NCBI RefSeq assembly: GCF_028816475.1
Contig: NZ_CP118247.1
Location: 1,426,001-1,490,000, forward strand
Direction: 5' to 3'
Source: Devosia rhodophyticola
GTDB lineage: Bacteria; Pseudomonadota; Alphaproteobacteria; Rhizobiales; Devosiaceae
Length of the DNA: 64,000 nt
Positions 56,530 to 64,000 of this stretch are shown in pieces. The position numbers and the translations under genes were made by a program. Every line of letters begins with the position of its first letter. Positions within the stretch are counted from its first letter, which is position 1. Below the pieces are notes generated by a model that searched no databases, was not told where the DNA came from, and saw only the letters and a list, made by a program, of their open reading frames with translations.

Positions 56530-57615
56530 TCAGGTGCGGAAAGCGGCTGGAACCCAGCTCTGGTATTTTGGATGATCACGCCCGATCGGCAGACTGACTT
56601 CAGTGTGCGTTTCAGACGAGTGATAAAAGGCGGTGACGATTTCAAGCGCGCGCCGCGCATCATCGGTTGTGACCGGCAAAGCGGCGCCATTTGTCAGGGC
56701 GTCGTGAAAACGGGCGACCTGGGTTTCAAAGCGGGGCGGCACATGCACCCAACCCTTGAGCAGATCATCGATTTTGGCGGCTACTTCATCGTTGGCCGGA
56801 ATGATCTTCCACGGCTTGGCGCCGGGCGAATAGGCTTCGTGATCGCTTTCAAAGGCAACATTTTCAAAGGCCAGTCGAATACGGCTGATCTCATCCTGAT
56901 TGCCCAATGTCGCGGTCAGCGATGCCAGAGCGCCACTTTCGAGCACGCAGGACGCCGAGACACAGTCTTCAACTTCAATGTCATTGACGCGCGTGGCGAC
57001 GCGGCCGAAAAGGCCGGTGATCGGCCCCATCAGATAGGTCACGATATCGTGGATATGAATGGCGTGGGTCATCAGAACCCCACCCAGTTCGGTCGCCCAT
57101 TTGCCGCGCCACGGCACTTCGTAATATTCGCTGGTGCGCTTCCAAAATGTTTCGGCGGTGACGACATAGGGCTTCCCGGCCAGACCGCTACCGATAATTT
57201 TGCGGACCTGCTCGATCCCGTCGCCATAACGATATTGGAAGATCGGCATCAATTTGCCTTTGGCGGTCTTTTCCACCGCCATGACTTCATCGAGCTGAGC
57301 CAGCGAACCAACCAGAGGCTTTTCGCAAATGACGTGCTTGCCTGCCTTGAGCGCCGCCATGATCTGGGGATAGTGCACCATGGGGGGTGTGCAGACGTCG
57401 ATGATGTCGACGTCGTCCATCTGCAGCAGGGCATCAAAATCGGTCAATCGCTGCTCAATGCCAAATTCCTCACCAATGCTGTCGAGGCGATCCTGATTGA
57501 GGTCACAGATGGCAGCAATGCGGAATTTATCGGCGTTGGGCAGATAGCCCTCGACGATATGGCTGCGCCCAATGCCGAGCCCAACCAGGGCAACATTTAA
57601 AATCTTGCCGCTCAT
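56530..57615 (-). CDS. Gfo/Idh/MocA-family oxidoreductase
   Basis: 361-residue NAD(P)-dependent sugar dehydrogenase. The Rossmann part has VALVGLGIGRSHIVEGYLP, the pyrimidine-type VDIIDVCTPPMVHYPQIMAALKAGK and the catalytic EKPLVGSLAQLDEV. The C-terminal beta-sheet domain has GVLMTHAIHIHDIVTYLMGPI. ATG at 57615 overlaps the stop of the previous gene (ATGA); ATG 57624 is in frame but less likely. It probably oxidises the imported sugar or a derivative. Confidence 0.92.
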   Translation of the reverse strand: MSGKILNVALVGLGIGRSHIVEGYLPNADKFRIAAICDLNQDRLDSIGEEFGIEQRLTDFDALLQMDDVDIIDVCTPPMVHYPQIMAALKAGKHVICEKPLVGSLAQLDEVMAVEKTAKGKLMPIFQYRYGDGIEQVRKIIGSGLAGKPYVVTAETFWKRTSEYYEVPWRGKWATELGGVLMTHAIHIHDIVTYLMGPITGLFGRVATRVNDIEVEDCVSASCVLESGALASLTATLGNQDEISRIRLAFENVAFESDHEAYSPGAKPWKIIPANDEVAAKIDDLLKGWVHVPPRFETQVARFHDALTNGAALPVTTDDARRALEIVTAFYHSSETHTEVSLPIGRDHPKYQSWVPAAFRT

Positions 57616-58628
57616 GCTGACCACTCCGAATTGGCTTCCGCCAGTTGCTGGGCCTGAAGCGCCAATTCCATGGCCTTGTAGCAGTGTGCCTGGCTCATCG
57701 CGGTTTCGGTGCGGTTCTGGATGTCATTGATCAGCTGGCGGCCATAGGGCAGGTCAACCTCGGAGCAATCAACATGTTGGGTGCCTTTGGCATCAACCAG
57801 GAACAGATGATCGGTGCCGGGACGCCCGGCAATGTCGATGTATTTCCGCAGCTCGATATAACCCTCAGTGCCCAATATCGTCAGACGCCCATCACCCCAT
57901 GTCGGCAAACCTTTTGGCGTGAACCAGTCGACACGAATGTAGCCAGTGGCATTGGGGGCGCGTAGGTGAATGTCGCCAATGTCCTGCAGGCCCGGCCGGT
58001 CAGCGTTGGCGCGGTTGGATACCGTGGCGGACACGACCTCCGCGTCCAGCGTGTCGGCGAAGAACAGGAACTGCTCGCATTGATGGCTGGCAATATCGGC
58101 GAGAATGCCGCCATAGCGAGCACGCGTGAAGAACCAGTCCGGGCGCGGGTTGTTCTTGAGCGCGTGGGGGCCCAGCCCGACAGTATTGATTACTTCGCCA
58201 ATAGCGCCAGAGCGCACCAGTTCGCCGGCCTTGACGGTGGCGCGGGTTTCAAAATGCTCCGAATAGCAGACCGAAAAAATCCGCCTGGTTTCGGCCTGGA
58301 CCTTCTTGATCTCATCAAGCTGGGCAAAGCTGATCATGCCCGGTTTGTCGCTCATCACGTCCTTGCCATGACGCATGGCAGCAAGGGCGATATCGGCGCG
58401 ATCACCGGGAATGGCCGAAGTGATCACTAGCGGGATGGACTGGTCTTCAAGAATGACTTCGGGCTTTTCGACCCGCTTTGCCTGGGGAAATTTGGCAGCG
58501 AAGTCGGCGGCCAGATCGTCCTCAGCGGCGTGGAAGGCGACAAGTTGTGCCCCGGCGCGCAGCAGGCAGTTCACCTGTCCGTAAATATGGCTGTGATTGA
58601 TGCCGATGGCGGCGAATTTGATGGTCAT
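57612..58628 (-). CDS. Gfo/Idh/MocA-family oxidoreductase, DKP variant
   Basis: 338-residue enzyme of the same superfamily. The N-terminus MTIKFAAIGINHSHIYGQV carries the nucleotide fold, but the usual GxGxxG is altered to GINHSH. The catalytic EKP motif reads SDKPGMISFAQLDEI (Asp for Glu). The C-terminal domain has GGILADIASHQCEQFLFF, where the His is the usual catalytic one. It and the following gene overlap by 4 bases and may act in sequence on one substrate. Confidence 0.9.
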   Translation of the reverse strand: MTIKFAAIGINHSHIYGQVNCLLRAGAQLVAFHAAEDDLAADFAAKFPQAKRVEKPEVILEDQSIPLVITSAIPGDRADIALAAMRHGKDVMSDKPGMISFAQLDEIKKVQAETRRIFSVCYSEHFETRATVKAGELVRSGAIGEVINTVGLGPHALKNNPRPDWFFTRARYGGILADIASHQCEQFLFFADTLDAEVVSATVSNRANADRPGLQDIGDIHLRAPNATGYIRVDWFTPKGLPTWGDGRLTILGTEGYIELRKYIDIAGRPGTDHLFLVDAKGTQHVDCSEVDLPYGRQLINDIQNRTETAMSQAHCYKAMELALQAQQLAEANSEWSA

Positions 58629-58659
58629 GGAAAACTCTGACTAAGGGTGGTTGAGGCGA

Positions 58660-59553
58660 TCAACGCTTCATGCCGGTGGTGGCAATGCCATCGATCAGCA
58701 GGCGCTGGAAGAACAGGAAGAATAGGAAGATCGGCAGCAGCGACAGGCTCGACATGGCGAACAGCCCGCCCCAATCCGACTGCGCGGTGGAGTCAACGAA
58801 GGTGCGCAGGCCAAGCATGACGGTGTAGGTGCGGATATCGCTGAGATAGATCAGTGGTCCGAAGAAATCGTCCCAGGTCCAGATGAAGGTGAAAACGCCT
58901 GCCGTGGCCAAAACCGGGGTCGAGAGCGGCAAGAGCACTTTCCAGTAAATGCGCCAGGGCGAACAACCGTCCATCTGTGCGGCTTCATCAAGCTCTTTTG
59001 GAATGCCGCGGAAGAACTGCACCATCAAAAAGATGAAGAAGGCGTCGGCGGCGAGGAATTTGGGCACCACCAGCGGCAGGATGGTGTTGATCCAGCCGAG
59101 TCCCTGAAACAGCACATATTGCGGGATCAGCGTCACCTGATAGGGCAACATCAGCGTGCCTAGCATCAGGGCAAACCAGAAGGAGCGTCCGCGAAACTCG
59201 AGACGCGCAAAGGCAAAGGCGGCTAGCGAACAAGTCGCCAGATTGCCGATGATTGCCAGAATGGCGATGATGAAAGAATTGAGGAAGAAGGTGCCAAAGG
59301 AGACCCGCAACCCGTTCCAGCCGCGCACATAGGCATCAAGCGACCAACTGGACGGCCACAGCGTTGAGGAAGAAAAAATCTCGTTCTCCGGCCGGAACGA
59401 TGCCGAGAGCATCCACAGCAATGGATAGAGCATCAAGATCGAGGCGATGATGAGAGCGGCGTGAGAGGCCGTCGACAGGGCCCGTTTGCGCCAGCGCGCC
59501 GCACTGTCATCGGCACCGGTCACGACGGTCAGGCGGGGAGCGCTACTCGTCAT
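58660..59553 (-). CDS. Carbohydrate ABC transporter permease, MalG type
   Basis: 297-residue permease with six helices. The EAA coupling motif is ELDEAAQMDGCSPWRIYWKVLLPLSTP. The N-terminal LIIASILMLYPLLWMLSASFRPENEIF is typical of the second permease of sugar systems. It overlaps the MalF-type gene by 11 bases. Confidence 0.94.
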   Translation of the reverse strand: MTSSAPRLTVVTGADDSAARWRKRALSTASHAALIIASILMLYPLLWMLSASFRPENEIFSSSTLWPSSWSLDAYVRGWNGLRVSFGTFFLNSFIIAILAIIGNLATCSLAAFAFARLEFRGRSFWFALMLGTLMLPYQVTLIPQYVLFQGLGWINTILPLVVPKFLAADAFFIFLMVQFFRGIPKELDEAAQMDGCSPWRIYWKVLLPLSTPVLATAGVFTFIWTWDDFFGPLIYLSDIRTYTVMLGLRTFVDSTAQSDWGGLFAMSSLSLLPIFLFFLFFQRLLIDGIATTGMKR

Positions 59554-60496
59554 AATGCACCCAATATTTCGAGGTCAGGAAGGAGAAGCCGGTAAAGGCC
59601 GCCACGATTGCCAAAAGCACCCAGGCCAGCGCGGAGGCATAGCCCATGCGGAAAAAGCCAAACGCCTCCTGATAGAGATAAAGCGTGTAAAACAACGTCG
59701 AATTGATCGGATTGCCGGTGCCGCCCGAAATGATGAAAGCGGGGGTGAAACTTTTGAACGCATCAATTGTCTGGATGACGGCGTTAAAGAACACGACCGG
59801 CGTCAGAAGCGGCAAGGTGATCTTCCAGAACATCCGCGCCTTGCTGGCCCCATCAAGGCTGGCCGCCTCATACATGTCCTGCGGAATCTGGCGCAGACCG
59901 GCGAGAAAAATGATCATCGGCGAGCCAAACTGCCAGACTGAAAGCACGATCAGCGTCCACAGCGAATAGCGCGGGTTAGAGATCCAGCTTGGTCCCTCAA
60001 TACCAAAGATGGCGAGGAAGTCATTGACCACGCCGTCCCCGGCAAACAATTGCCGCCACAGCACGGCGATGGCGACGCTGGCACCCAGAAGAGATGGCAA
60101 ATAGAACACGGCGCGATAAAGCGGCAGGCCGCGCATGCCGCGATTGAGCAGCAGGGCAACCGCCAGCGCGAACGCCAGTTTAAGCGGCACCGAAAAGATC
60201 ACGAAAAAGAAGGTGACCCGCATCGAGGCGGCAAATTTTGGGTCGGCGGTAAAGATGCGGGTGTAATTGTCCATCCCGACCCAATTGGGCGAGGTCAGGA
60301 GGTCAAAATCGGTAAAACTCAAATAGAGCGAGGTCAGCATCGGCCCAAGGGTCAGACCAAAAAAGCCGATGAACCAGGGCAGCAGAAACAGATAGCCTGG
60401 TGCATCGCGGGTCCACAGGCGTGACCAGAAGGATGGAGTGACCGCGCGCCCCGAAGTGGAGGCGCTATCGGCTGCACTAAAGGGGTGCGCGGTCAT
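59543..60496 (-). CDS. Carbohydrate ABC transporter permease, MalF type
   Basis: 317-residue permease with six helices. The first is GYLFLLPWFIGFFGLTLGPM, and the coupling motif is DMYEAASLDGASKARMFWKITLPLLTP. The periplasmic loop between helices 1 and 2 (SFTDFDLLTSPNWVGMDNY) is typical. It is separated from the binding-protein gene by 3 bases. Confidence 0.94.
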   Translation of the reverse strand: MTAHPFSAADSASTSGRAVTPSFWSRLWTRDAPGYLFLLPWFIGFFGLTLGPMLTSLYLSFTDFDLLTSPNWVGMDNYTRIFTADPKFAASMRVTFFFVIFSVPLKLAFALAVALLLNRGMRGLPLYRAVFYLPSLLGASVAIAVLWRQLFAGDGVVNDFLAIFGIEGPSWISNPRYSLWTLIVLSVWQFGSPMIIFLAGLRQIPQDMYEAASLDGASKARMFWKITLPLLTPVVFFNAVIQTIDAFKSFTPAFIISGGTGNPINSTLFYTLYLYQEAFGFFRMGYASALAWVLLAIVAAFTGFSFLTSKYWVHYDE

Positions 60497-60499
60497 CGA

Positions 60500-61789
60500 T
60501 TAGCTCGCGGCCCGTGCCAGAATTTCGGCAGCGCCGCTGACCAGTGCCGGACCGGCATCTTCTGGCGAACGTGCACCAAACCCGACTTCCTGGCTGATAG
60601 TGCGCAGGAGCGAACTGTCAATTTCGCCTGCAGCCGCCGGTGGCGATGGTGGCAAGGCCGCCAGGAGATCACCCAGATTGGAGACGAAGTTCAACGCAAT
60701 CTTGCTCTGGTCATCCAGTGTCGGTGCCAATGCATCGCGCACGGAAGCCGAGCATGGAATGCCGCGCTCAACGCCCAGAACCGTGGCCGCATCCTTGTCA
60801 TTGACGAAGAAGCTGATGAATTTCGCCGAGCTTTCCTTGTCATTGGACTTTCCGGCCACCGAGAAGAACATCGAGGGCTTGCGATAGTGTCCGCCAGGGG
60901 CGTCGGTTGCAATGCGCGGGAAGTTGGTGATGGTGATTTCGTCCTGGTTGATCGCCTGGAAGGCCACCAACTGGTTGGAGTTGGACGGGATCATCGCCGC
61001 CTTGCCCAATGTGACCATGGTGGTCTCAAGCGGCCCGGTATCAAGCGCCTGATCTTCGGCCGACACGCAAACGCCGGCGTCACGCAAGTCAGCCCACATG
61101 GCGAACCATTCGGTTGCATCGGCTTCATCAAACGCCAGCTTACCTTCGGCTGTATAGAGCGCTTTGCCCTTTTGGCGCAGCCAGTTTTCCAGCATGGGCT
61201 CGGAACCGGAGCCGTCGCCGATCAGTTTCATTTCGCCTTTGGCATTGAACTTTTCGGCCATGGCCTTGAGATCGTCATAAGTTGTCATCTTGCCCGGCAA
61301 CTCGACGCCAGCGCGTTCGAATGCGGCTTTGTTGACCATCATCGCAACCGAATTGGCACCGAGGCTGATGCCATAAAGCTTGCCATTGACCTTGCCGCCG
61401 TCGAGCTGGTCCTGATCAAAGTCGTCCAGTTTCAGCACATCGCCAACATAGTCGTCGAGCGGAGCTATGGCGCCACGGTCGGCATATTCAACAATATAGC
61501 GATAGTCCATCTGGATGATGTCGGGGGCGTTGCCACCGGCGGTCTGGGTGGCCAGTTTTGGCCAATAATCGCCCCAACCGAGGAACTCGCCCTCCACGAC
61601 CTGACCCGGATTGGCCTTGTCATAAAGGTCCGTTACGCCATAGGTGCGGTCGGCGCGGGCCTGTCCGCCCCAGAACAACAGGCGCAGGCGCGCTTCCTGC
61701 GACAGGACCGGGCTGATACCCATGGCGCCAGCGGCCATCAGGGTCGTGCTGCCGACCAGAAACTGGCGGCGATCGATACGAATTGTCAT
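60500..61789 (-). CDS. Carbohydrate ABC transporter substrate-binding protein, Tat-type signal
   Basis: 429-residue solute-binding protein of the SBP_bac_1 family. The N-terminus has a twin-arginine motif, DRRQFLVGS, then GSTTLMAAGAMGISPVLSQ, so export by Tat is likely. It has GGNAPDIIQMDYRYIVEYADRG and LYGISLGANSVAMMVNKAAFERAG, standard ligand-cleft segments. It is the first gene of an operon with two permeases, two Gfo/Idh/MocA dehydrogenases and an ATPase. The sugar is unknown. The promoter region carries a TetR-like operator, and the LysR gene is divergent. Confidence 0.93.
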   Translation of the reverse strand: MTIRIDRRQFLVGSTTLMAAGAMGISPVLSQEARLRLLFWGGQARADRTYGVTDLYDKANPGQVVEGEFLGWGDYWPKLATQTAGGNAPDIIQMDYRYIVEYADRGAIAPLDDYVGDVLKLDDFDQDQLDGGKVNGKLYGISLGANSVAMMVNKAAFERAGVELPGKMTTYDDLKAMAEKFNAKGEMKLIGDGSGSEPMLENWLRQKGKALYTAEGKLAFDEADATEWFAMWADLRDAGVCVSAEDQALDTGPLETTMVTLGKAAMIPSNSNQLVAFQAINQDEITITNFPRIATDAPGGHYRKPSMFFSVAGKSNDKESSAKFISFFVNDKDAATVLGVERGIPCSASVRDALAPTLDDQSKIALNFVSNLGDLLAALPPSPPAAAGEIDSSLLRTISQEVGFGARSPEDAGPALVSGAAEILARAAS

Positions 61790-61858
61790 TAACTTCCTCC
61801 CTGGAAATTTGTTGGCCGGCTGTGCCAGCGTCGAATTGAACAGCGACCTCCCTGTCGC

Positions 61859-61872
61859 TAATTCACCGATTA
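61859..61872. promoter_or_regulatory. Candidate TetR operator in the sugar-operon promoter
   Basis: Minus strand TAATCGGTGAATTA, arms TAAT/ATTA with 6 bases between. It resembles the site before the last gene (63926-63939), both fitting TAAYCRGYSARTTA. A TTGACA -35 (minus strand 61908-61903) stands upstream, so the box falls near the expected start of transcription. Confidence 0.45.
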
Positions 61873-62050
61873 GTTACAAACTTTGACGCAGTCCTTCCGT
61901 GGTGTCAAGGCACTTGTATGGAAGATAGAGCGCAAGAAATTCGCCATTTTTCGTCCCGATTATCCGCCTTCGAAATTTGGGAAGGCGTGGGCCAAGCCAT
62001 TATAGAGGCATAGAGTGGGGGCGGGGAAAAATACGAAATTGCCGAGACAA

Positions 62051-62067
62051 TATAGATTTAGTCTATA
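62051..62067. promoter_or_regulatory. Dyad upstream of the LysR gene
   Basis: TATAGA-TTTAG-TCTATA, a perfect 6-bp inverted repeat that contains a T-N11-A core, 24 bases before the lysR start. LysR regulators commonly bind this type of site to control themselves and the divergent operon. The rest of the 61790-62090 gap holds no gene I can support. Confidence 0.5.
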
Positions 62068-62090
62068 GAGTGGCGAGAGAGGAGCTGGAT

Positions 62091-63014
62091 ATGGACAAAT
62101 TACTGCAGCAGTTTTTGGCCATTGCCGAGGCGGGTAGCATCAGCGGGGCGACGGCCGGGCTTTATGTGACCCAGCCAACGCTGACCTTCAACATGCGCAA
62201 GCTCGAGGAGAGTCTGGGGGTAAAATTGTTCGTGCGTTCGTCCCAGGGCATGCGGCTGACAGCCTATGGCGAAACGCTTTATGAGAACGCCCGGCTGATG
62301 CGGCGGCTCTATGACAATACGATCAATGCGCTTGAAAACCAGCGGCTGCGCACGGAAAGGGGGCTCAGCATTGGCTGCGGCTATTCATGGTGGTCGCTGC
62401 TGGTCCGCGACATGGTCCTCAACTATGCCAAGGAGTTTCCAAACGCGCCCATTCAGGTGAGTCTGGGAAACCAGTTGCGGTGTATGGATCAATTGCTGTC
62501 GGGCGATATTTCGCTGTTCATCGGCCATGAGATCCTTGGCCTGAACGCGGCGACCAGCACCGAATTTCTGGCGTTAACCAGTGTGCACAGCGCCTTTTAT
62601 GTGCGCGCGGGCCATCCGCTGTTGGGGCAACCGCGCGAACGGAGTGAGATCGACGCCTTTCCCGGTGTCAGCAGCACGCCGCCCGAAACCCGGCACCAGC
62701 GGTTTTTTGATGCCATGCAGCGTCAGGACCGCGCAACGACCCTGTTTGATCGCACCCATTTTGCCTTTGGCTCCAACTCGCTGGCGGCGTGTATCGACTA
62801 TGTCTGTGCGACCGATGCTGTGCTCGGTCATACCAGCGTCATGGCCGACGAATTTGCCAAGCGCGATATTCACAAGATTGAGCTGAGCGTACCGCAGCCT
62901 GCGGAAACCGTGGGCATCTATGTCCTCGCCGAGCGCATTGATGACGAGCGGGTCGCAGATCTGATCGGGCGTATCAGGGAACTGGCGCTTATCAGACTGG
63001 GCGCACCCACCTAG
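62091..63014 (+). CDS. LysR-family transcriptional regulator
   Basis: 307-residue regulator. The winged HTH lies at residues 1-60: MDKLLQQFLAIAEAGSISGA, then LYVTQPTLTFNMRKLEESLGVKLFVRS. The effector domain follows, with the dimer-like SLLVRDMVLNYAKEFPNAPIQV and a hinge near FIGHEILG. The start ATG at 62091 is preceded by GAGAGGAG and gives a normal LysR N-terminus; upstream in-frame codons are not family-like. Divergent from the sugar operon, which is the likely target. Confidence 0.93.
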   Translation: MDKLLQQFLAIAEAGSISGATAGLYVTQPTLTFNMRKLEESLGVKLFVRSSQGMRLTAYGETLYENARLMRRLYDNTINALENQRLRTERGLSIGCGYSWWSLLVRDMVLNYAKEFPNAPIQVSLGNQLRCMDQLLSGDISLFIGHEILGLNAATSTEFLALTSVHSAFYVRAGHPLLGQPRERSEIDAFPGVSSTPPETRHQRFFDAMQRQDRATTLFDRTHFAFGSNSLAACIDYVCATDAVLGHTSVMADEFAKRDIHKIELSVPQPAETVGIYVLAERIDDERVADLIGRIRELALIRLGAPT

Positions 63015-63041
63015 ACAACCCGGCCGAAAATTGCGCGGCGC

Positions 63042-63710
63042 TTATGCGTCCGACCGGGTCTGCAAATAGTCCAGCACCATCTGAACGGCCTGGGCTTCGC
63101 GCTCCTGGACCATATAGACCTCGGACAGGTCGCGCTCAAAAATGACCGAGAGCGTTTTCATGTTGGAGACATAGAAATAACCCAGCCCCGCAATCGAGAT
63201 ATAGAGCTGTACCGGATCAACATCGGCGCGAAAAATGCCGGCCGCGCTGCCCTTGGCGACGATGGCCTTAAGCTCGGCCACCAAGGGTGAGTGCAACTGG
63301 GGAATGTCGGCTATCTGTTTGAGAAAGCGGGCATTATGCAGGTTTTCAACGGCCAGCAGGCGCGGAAACCATGGGTTGGCCAGATAGTGGCGAAAGGTGA
63401 AGCGCACGATACGATCCACCGCTTCGACCGGATCAAGTTTGCTGAGGGAAAGCTCGCGTTCGCCGCTGCGGATTTCGAGATAGGCATCGTGCAGAACCGC
63501 CAGATAAAGCGCCTCCTTGTTGCCCCAGTAATGGTAAAGCAGGCGTTTGTTTGCCCCGGCCCGATCGGCAATGGCATCGACCCGCGCGCCCTCAAAACCA
63601 CGCTCGGAGAATTCACCGCGCGCCGCCGTCAGGATGGCAGCTTTGGTCTTGGTCGAATTGCGAGGACGCTTGGTCGGCGGGGCGTTCAGGGTCACGACTA
63701 GATACACCAA
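63042..63710 (-). CDS. TetR-family transcriptional regulator
   Basis: 222-residue repressor. The HTH is STKTKAAILTAARGEFSERGF, then VDAIADRAGANKRLLYHYWGNKEALY. The C-terminal domain has FTFRHYLANPWFPRLLAVENLHNARFLKQ, found in TetR proteins with a long ligand helix. The first codon is TTG 63710 in the open frame; GTG 63695 is another choice. A perfect palindrome ACCAATTGGT (63706-63715) overlaps the TTG. Convergent with lysR, and flanked by two similar operators that it may bind. Confidence 0.88.
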   Translation of the reverse strand: MVYLVVTLNAPPTKRPRNSTKTKAAILTAARGEFSERGFEGARVDAIADRAGANKRLLYHYWGNKEALYLAVLHDAYLEIRSGERELSLSKLDPVEAVDRIVRFTFRHYLANPWFPRLLAVENLHNARFLKQIADIPQLHSPLVAELKAIVAKGSAAGIFRADVDPVQLYISIAGLGYFYVSNMKTLSVIFERDLSEVYMVQEREAQAVQMVLDYLQTRSDA

Positions 63711-63894
63711 TTGGTTCGCGGCAGCCCTTTAGGCGATAACAGCGCGGGCGCAGCGGGTAAAGGTTTTTGGCGTGACTCCTGACCGCCGCTGATGCTCACT
63801 TGTGCTAACATCGGGTTCACCGCGAGCACTGGGATGCGGCAGAAACTGGCGGAAAGTCCCATGCATTACGCGCATGGCTCGCCCGATATAGGGC

Positions 63895-63940
63895 TTGACA
63901 AAAAAATGTGGCCAAATGTAATAAGTAACCAGCCAGTTAC
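63895..63940 (+). promoter_or_regulatory. Promoter and candidate TetR operator before the last gene
   Basis: -35 TTGACA (63895-63900), 18-base spacer, -10 TAATAA (63919-63924), then GTAAC-CAGCCA-GTTAC (63925-63940), an inverted repeat immediately after the -10. It matches the box in the sugar-operon promoter in 9 of 14 positions, with four of the five differences being transitions. Confidence 0.6.
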
Positions 63941-63966
63941 AAATAGGATCAATCAAGGGGCGACAA

Positions 63967-64000
63967 ATGGCAGAACAACGGCTGGGCTTGATCATGCATG
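63967..64000 (+). CDS. Gfo/Idh/MocA-family oxidoreductase (3' truncated by window end)
   Basis: Only 11 codons are visible: MAEQRLGLIMH, then the window ends. AAGGGG lies 7 bases before the ATG at 63967. The start matches the beginning of Gfo/Idh/MocA proteins of the type RLGLIMxGVTGRMG, whose Rossmann fold begins here. With the promoter and operator just upstream, it is very likely the third dehydrogenase of the sugar pathway. Confidence 0.7.
   Translation, partial: MAEQRLGLIMH

Noticed and set aside
60485..61792. 435-codon open frame on the plus strand
   Set aside because: Exact antisense of the sugar-binding protein gene; no motifs of its own.

Overview
The window reads as chromosome of an alphaproteobacterium of the order Hyphomicrobiales, with Devosiaceae my best guess at family level. 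The grounds are the housekeeping order aroA-cmk-rpsA ... sppA-ihfB-lapA-trpF-trpB-trpA-accD-folC, a RegB/RegA (ActS/ActR) redox pair, and MmcB, FYDLN-acid and DUF2852 proteins typical of that group. No species assignment is claimed.

Layout. (1) 1-7.4 kb: an accessory catabolic block with the end of a peptide-type ABC importer, a cytosolic Asp-box (sialidase-fold) protein, a DUF1537 acid-sugar kinase, a GntR/FCD regulator, a PdxA2-type dehydrogenase and a DapA-superfamily lyase. A decayed serine recombinase and tRNA-Ala(GGC) follow, which looks like the edge of an old island. (2) 8.6-22.5 kb: core genes. The gene at the aroA position has lost nearly all EPSP-synthase active-site residues although its reading frame and fold pattern are intact. 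(3) 22.5-39 kb: a reductive pyrimidine/beta-alanine module. One eight-gene minus-strand operon runs omega-aminotransferase, methylmalonate-semialdehyde dehydrogenase, carbamoylase, dihydropyrimidinase, then a Thi5/NMT1-type ABC importer. It lies divergent from a RutR-like regulator, with preT-VOC-preA a few kilobases away; RutR-like boxes stand before both units. (4) 39.4-53.1 kb: RlpA-like protein, MFS carrier, MmcB, beta-CASP nuclease, RegBA, YgjP-like protease, PBP1A, an LDH2/MDH2 oxidoreductase, MotA and MotB. (5) 53.1-55.4 kb: two divergent citrate-synthase homologues, one with an N-terminal HTH, separated by two palindromes. (6) 55.4-64 kb: a carbohydrate ABC operon with two Gfo/Idh/MocA dehydrogenases, a LysR and a TetR regulator, and the first bases of a third Gfo/Idh/MocA gene.

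Twelve genes are broken by a single frameshift. Ten are restored by adding one base, mostly inside a homopolymer, so I read most of them as uncorrected sequencing deletions rather than true pseudogenes. I annotate each as one gene and mark the site. The recombinase near 7.5 kb is different: it has a real internal deletion and a newly formed perfect inverted repeat.

The most interesting items are the catalytically stripped AroA homologue in the aroA-cmk-rpsA locus, the HTH-citrate synthase pair with its palindromes, the putative four-carbon acid-sugar island, and several operator pairs that tie regulators to targets. Everything is read by eye, and family assignments rest on remembered motifs.
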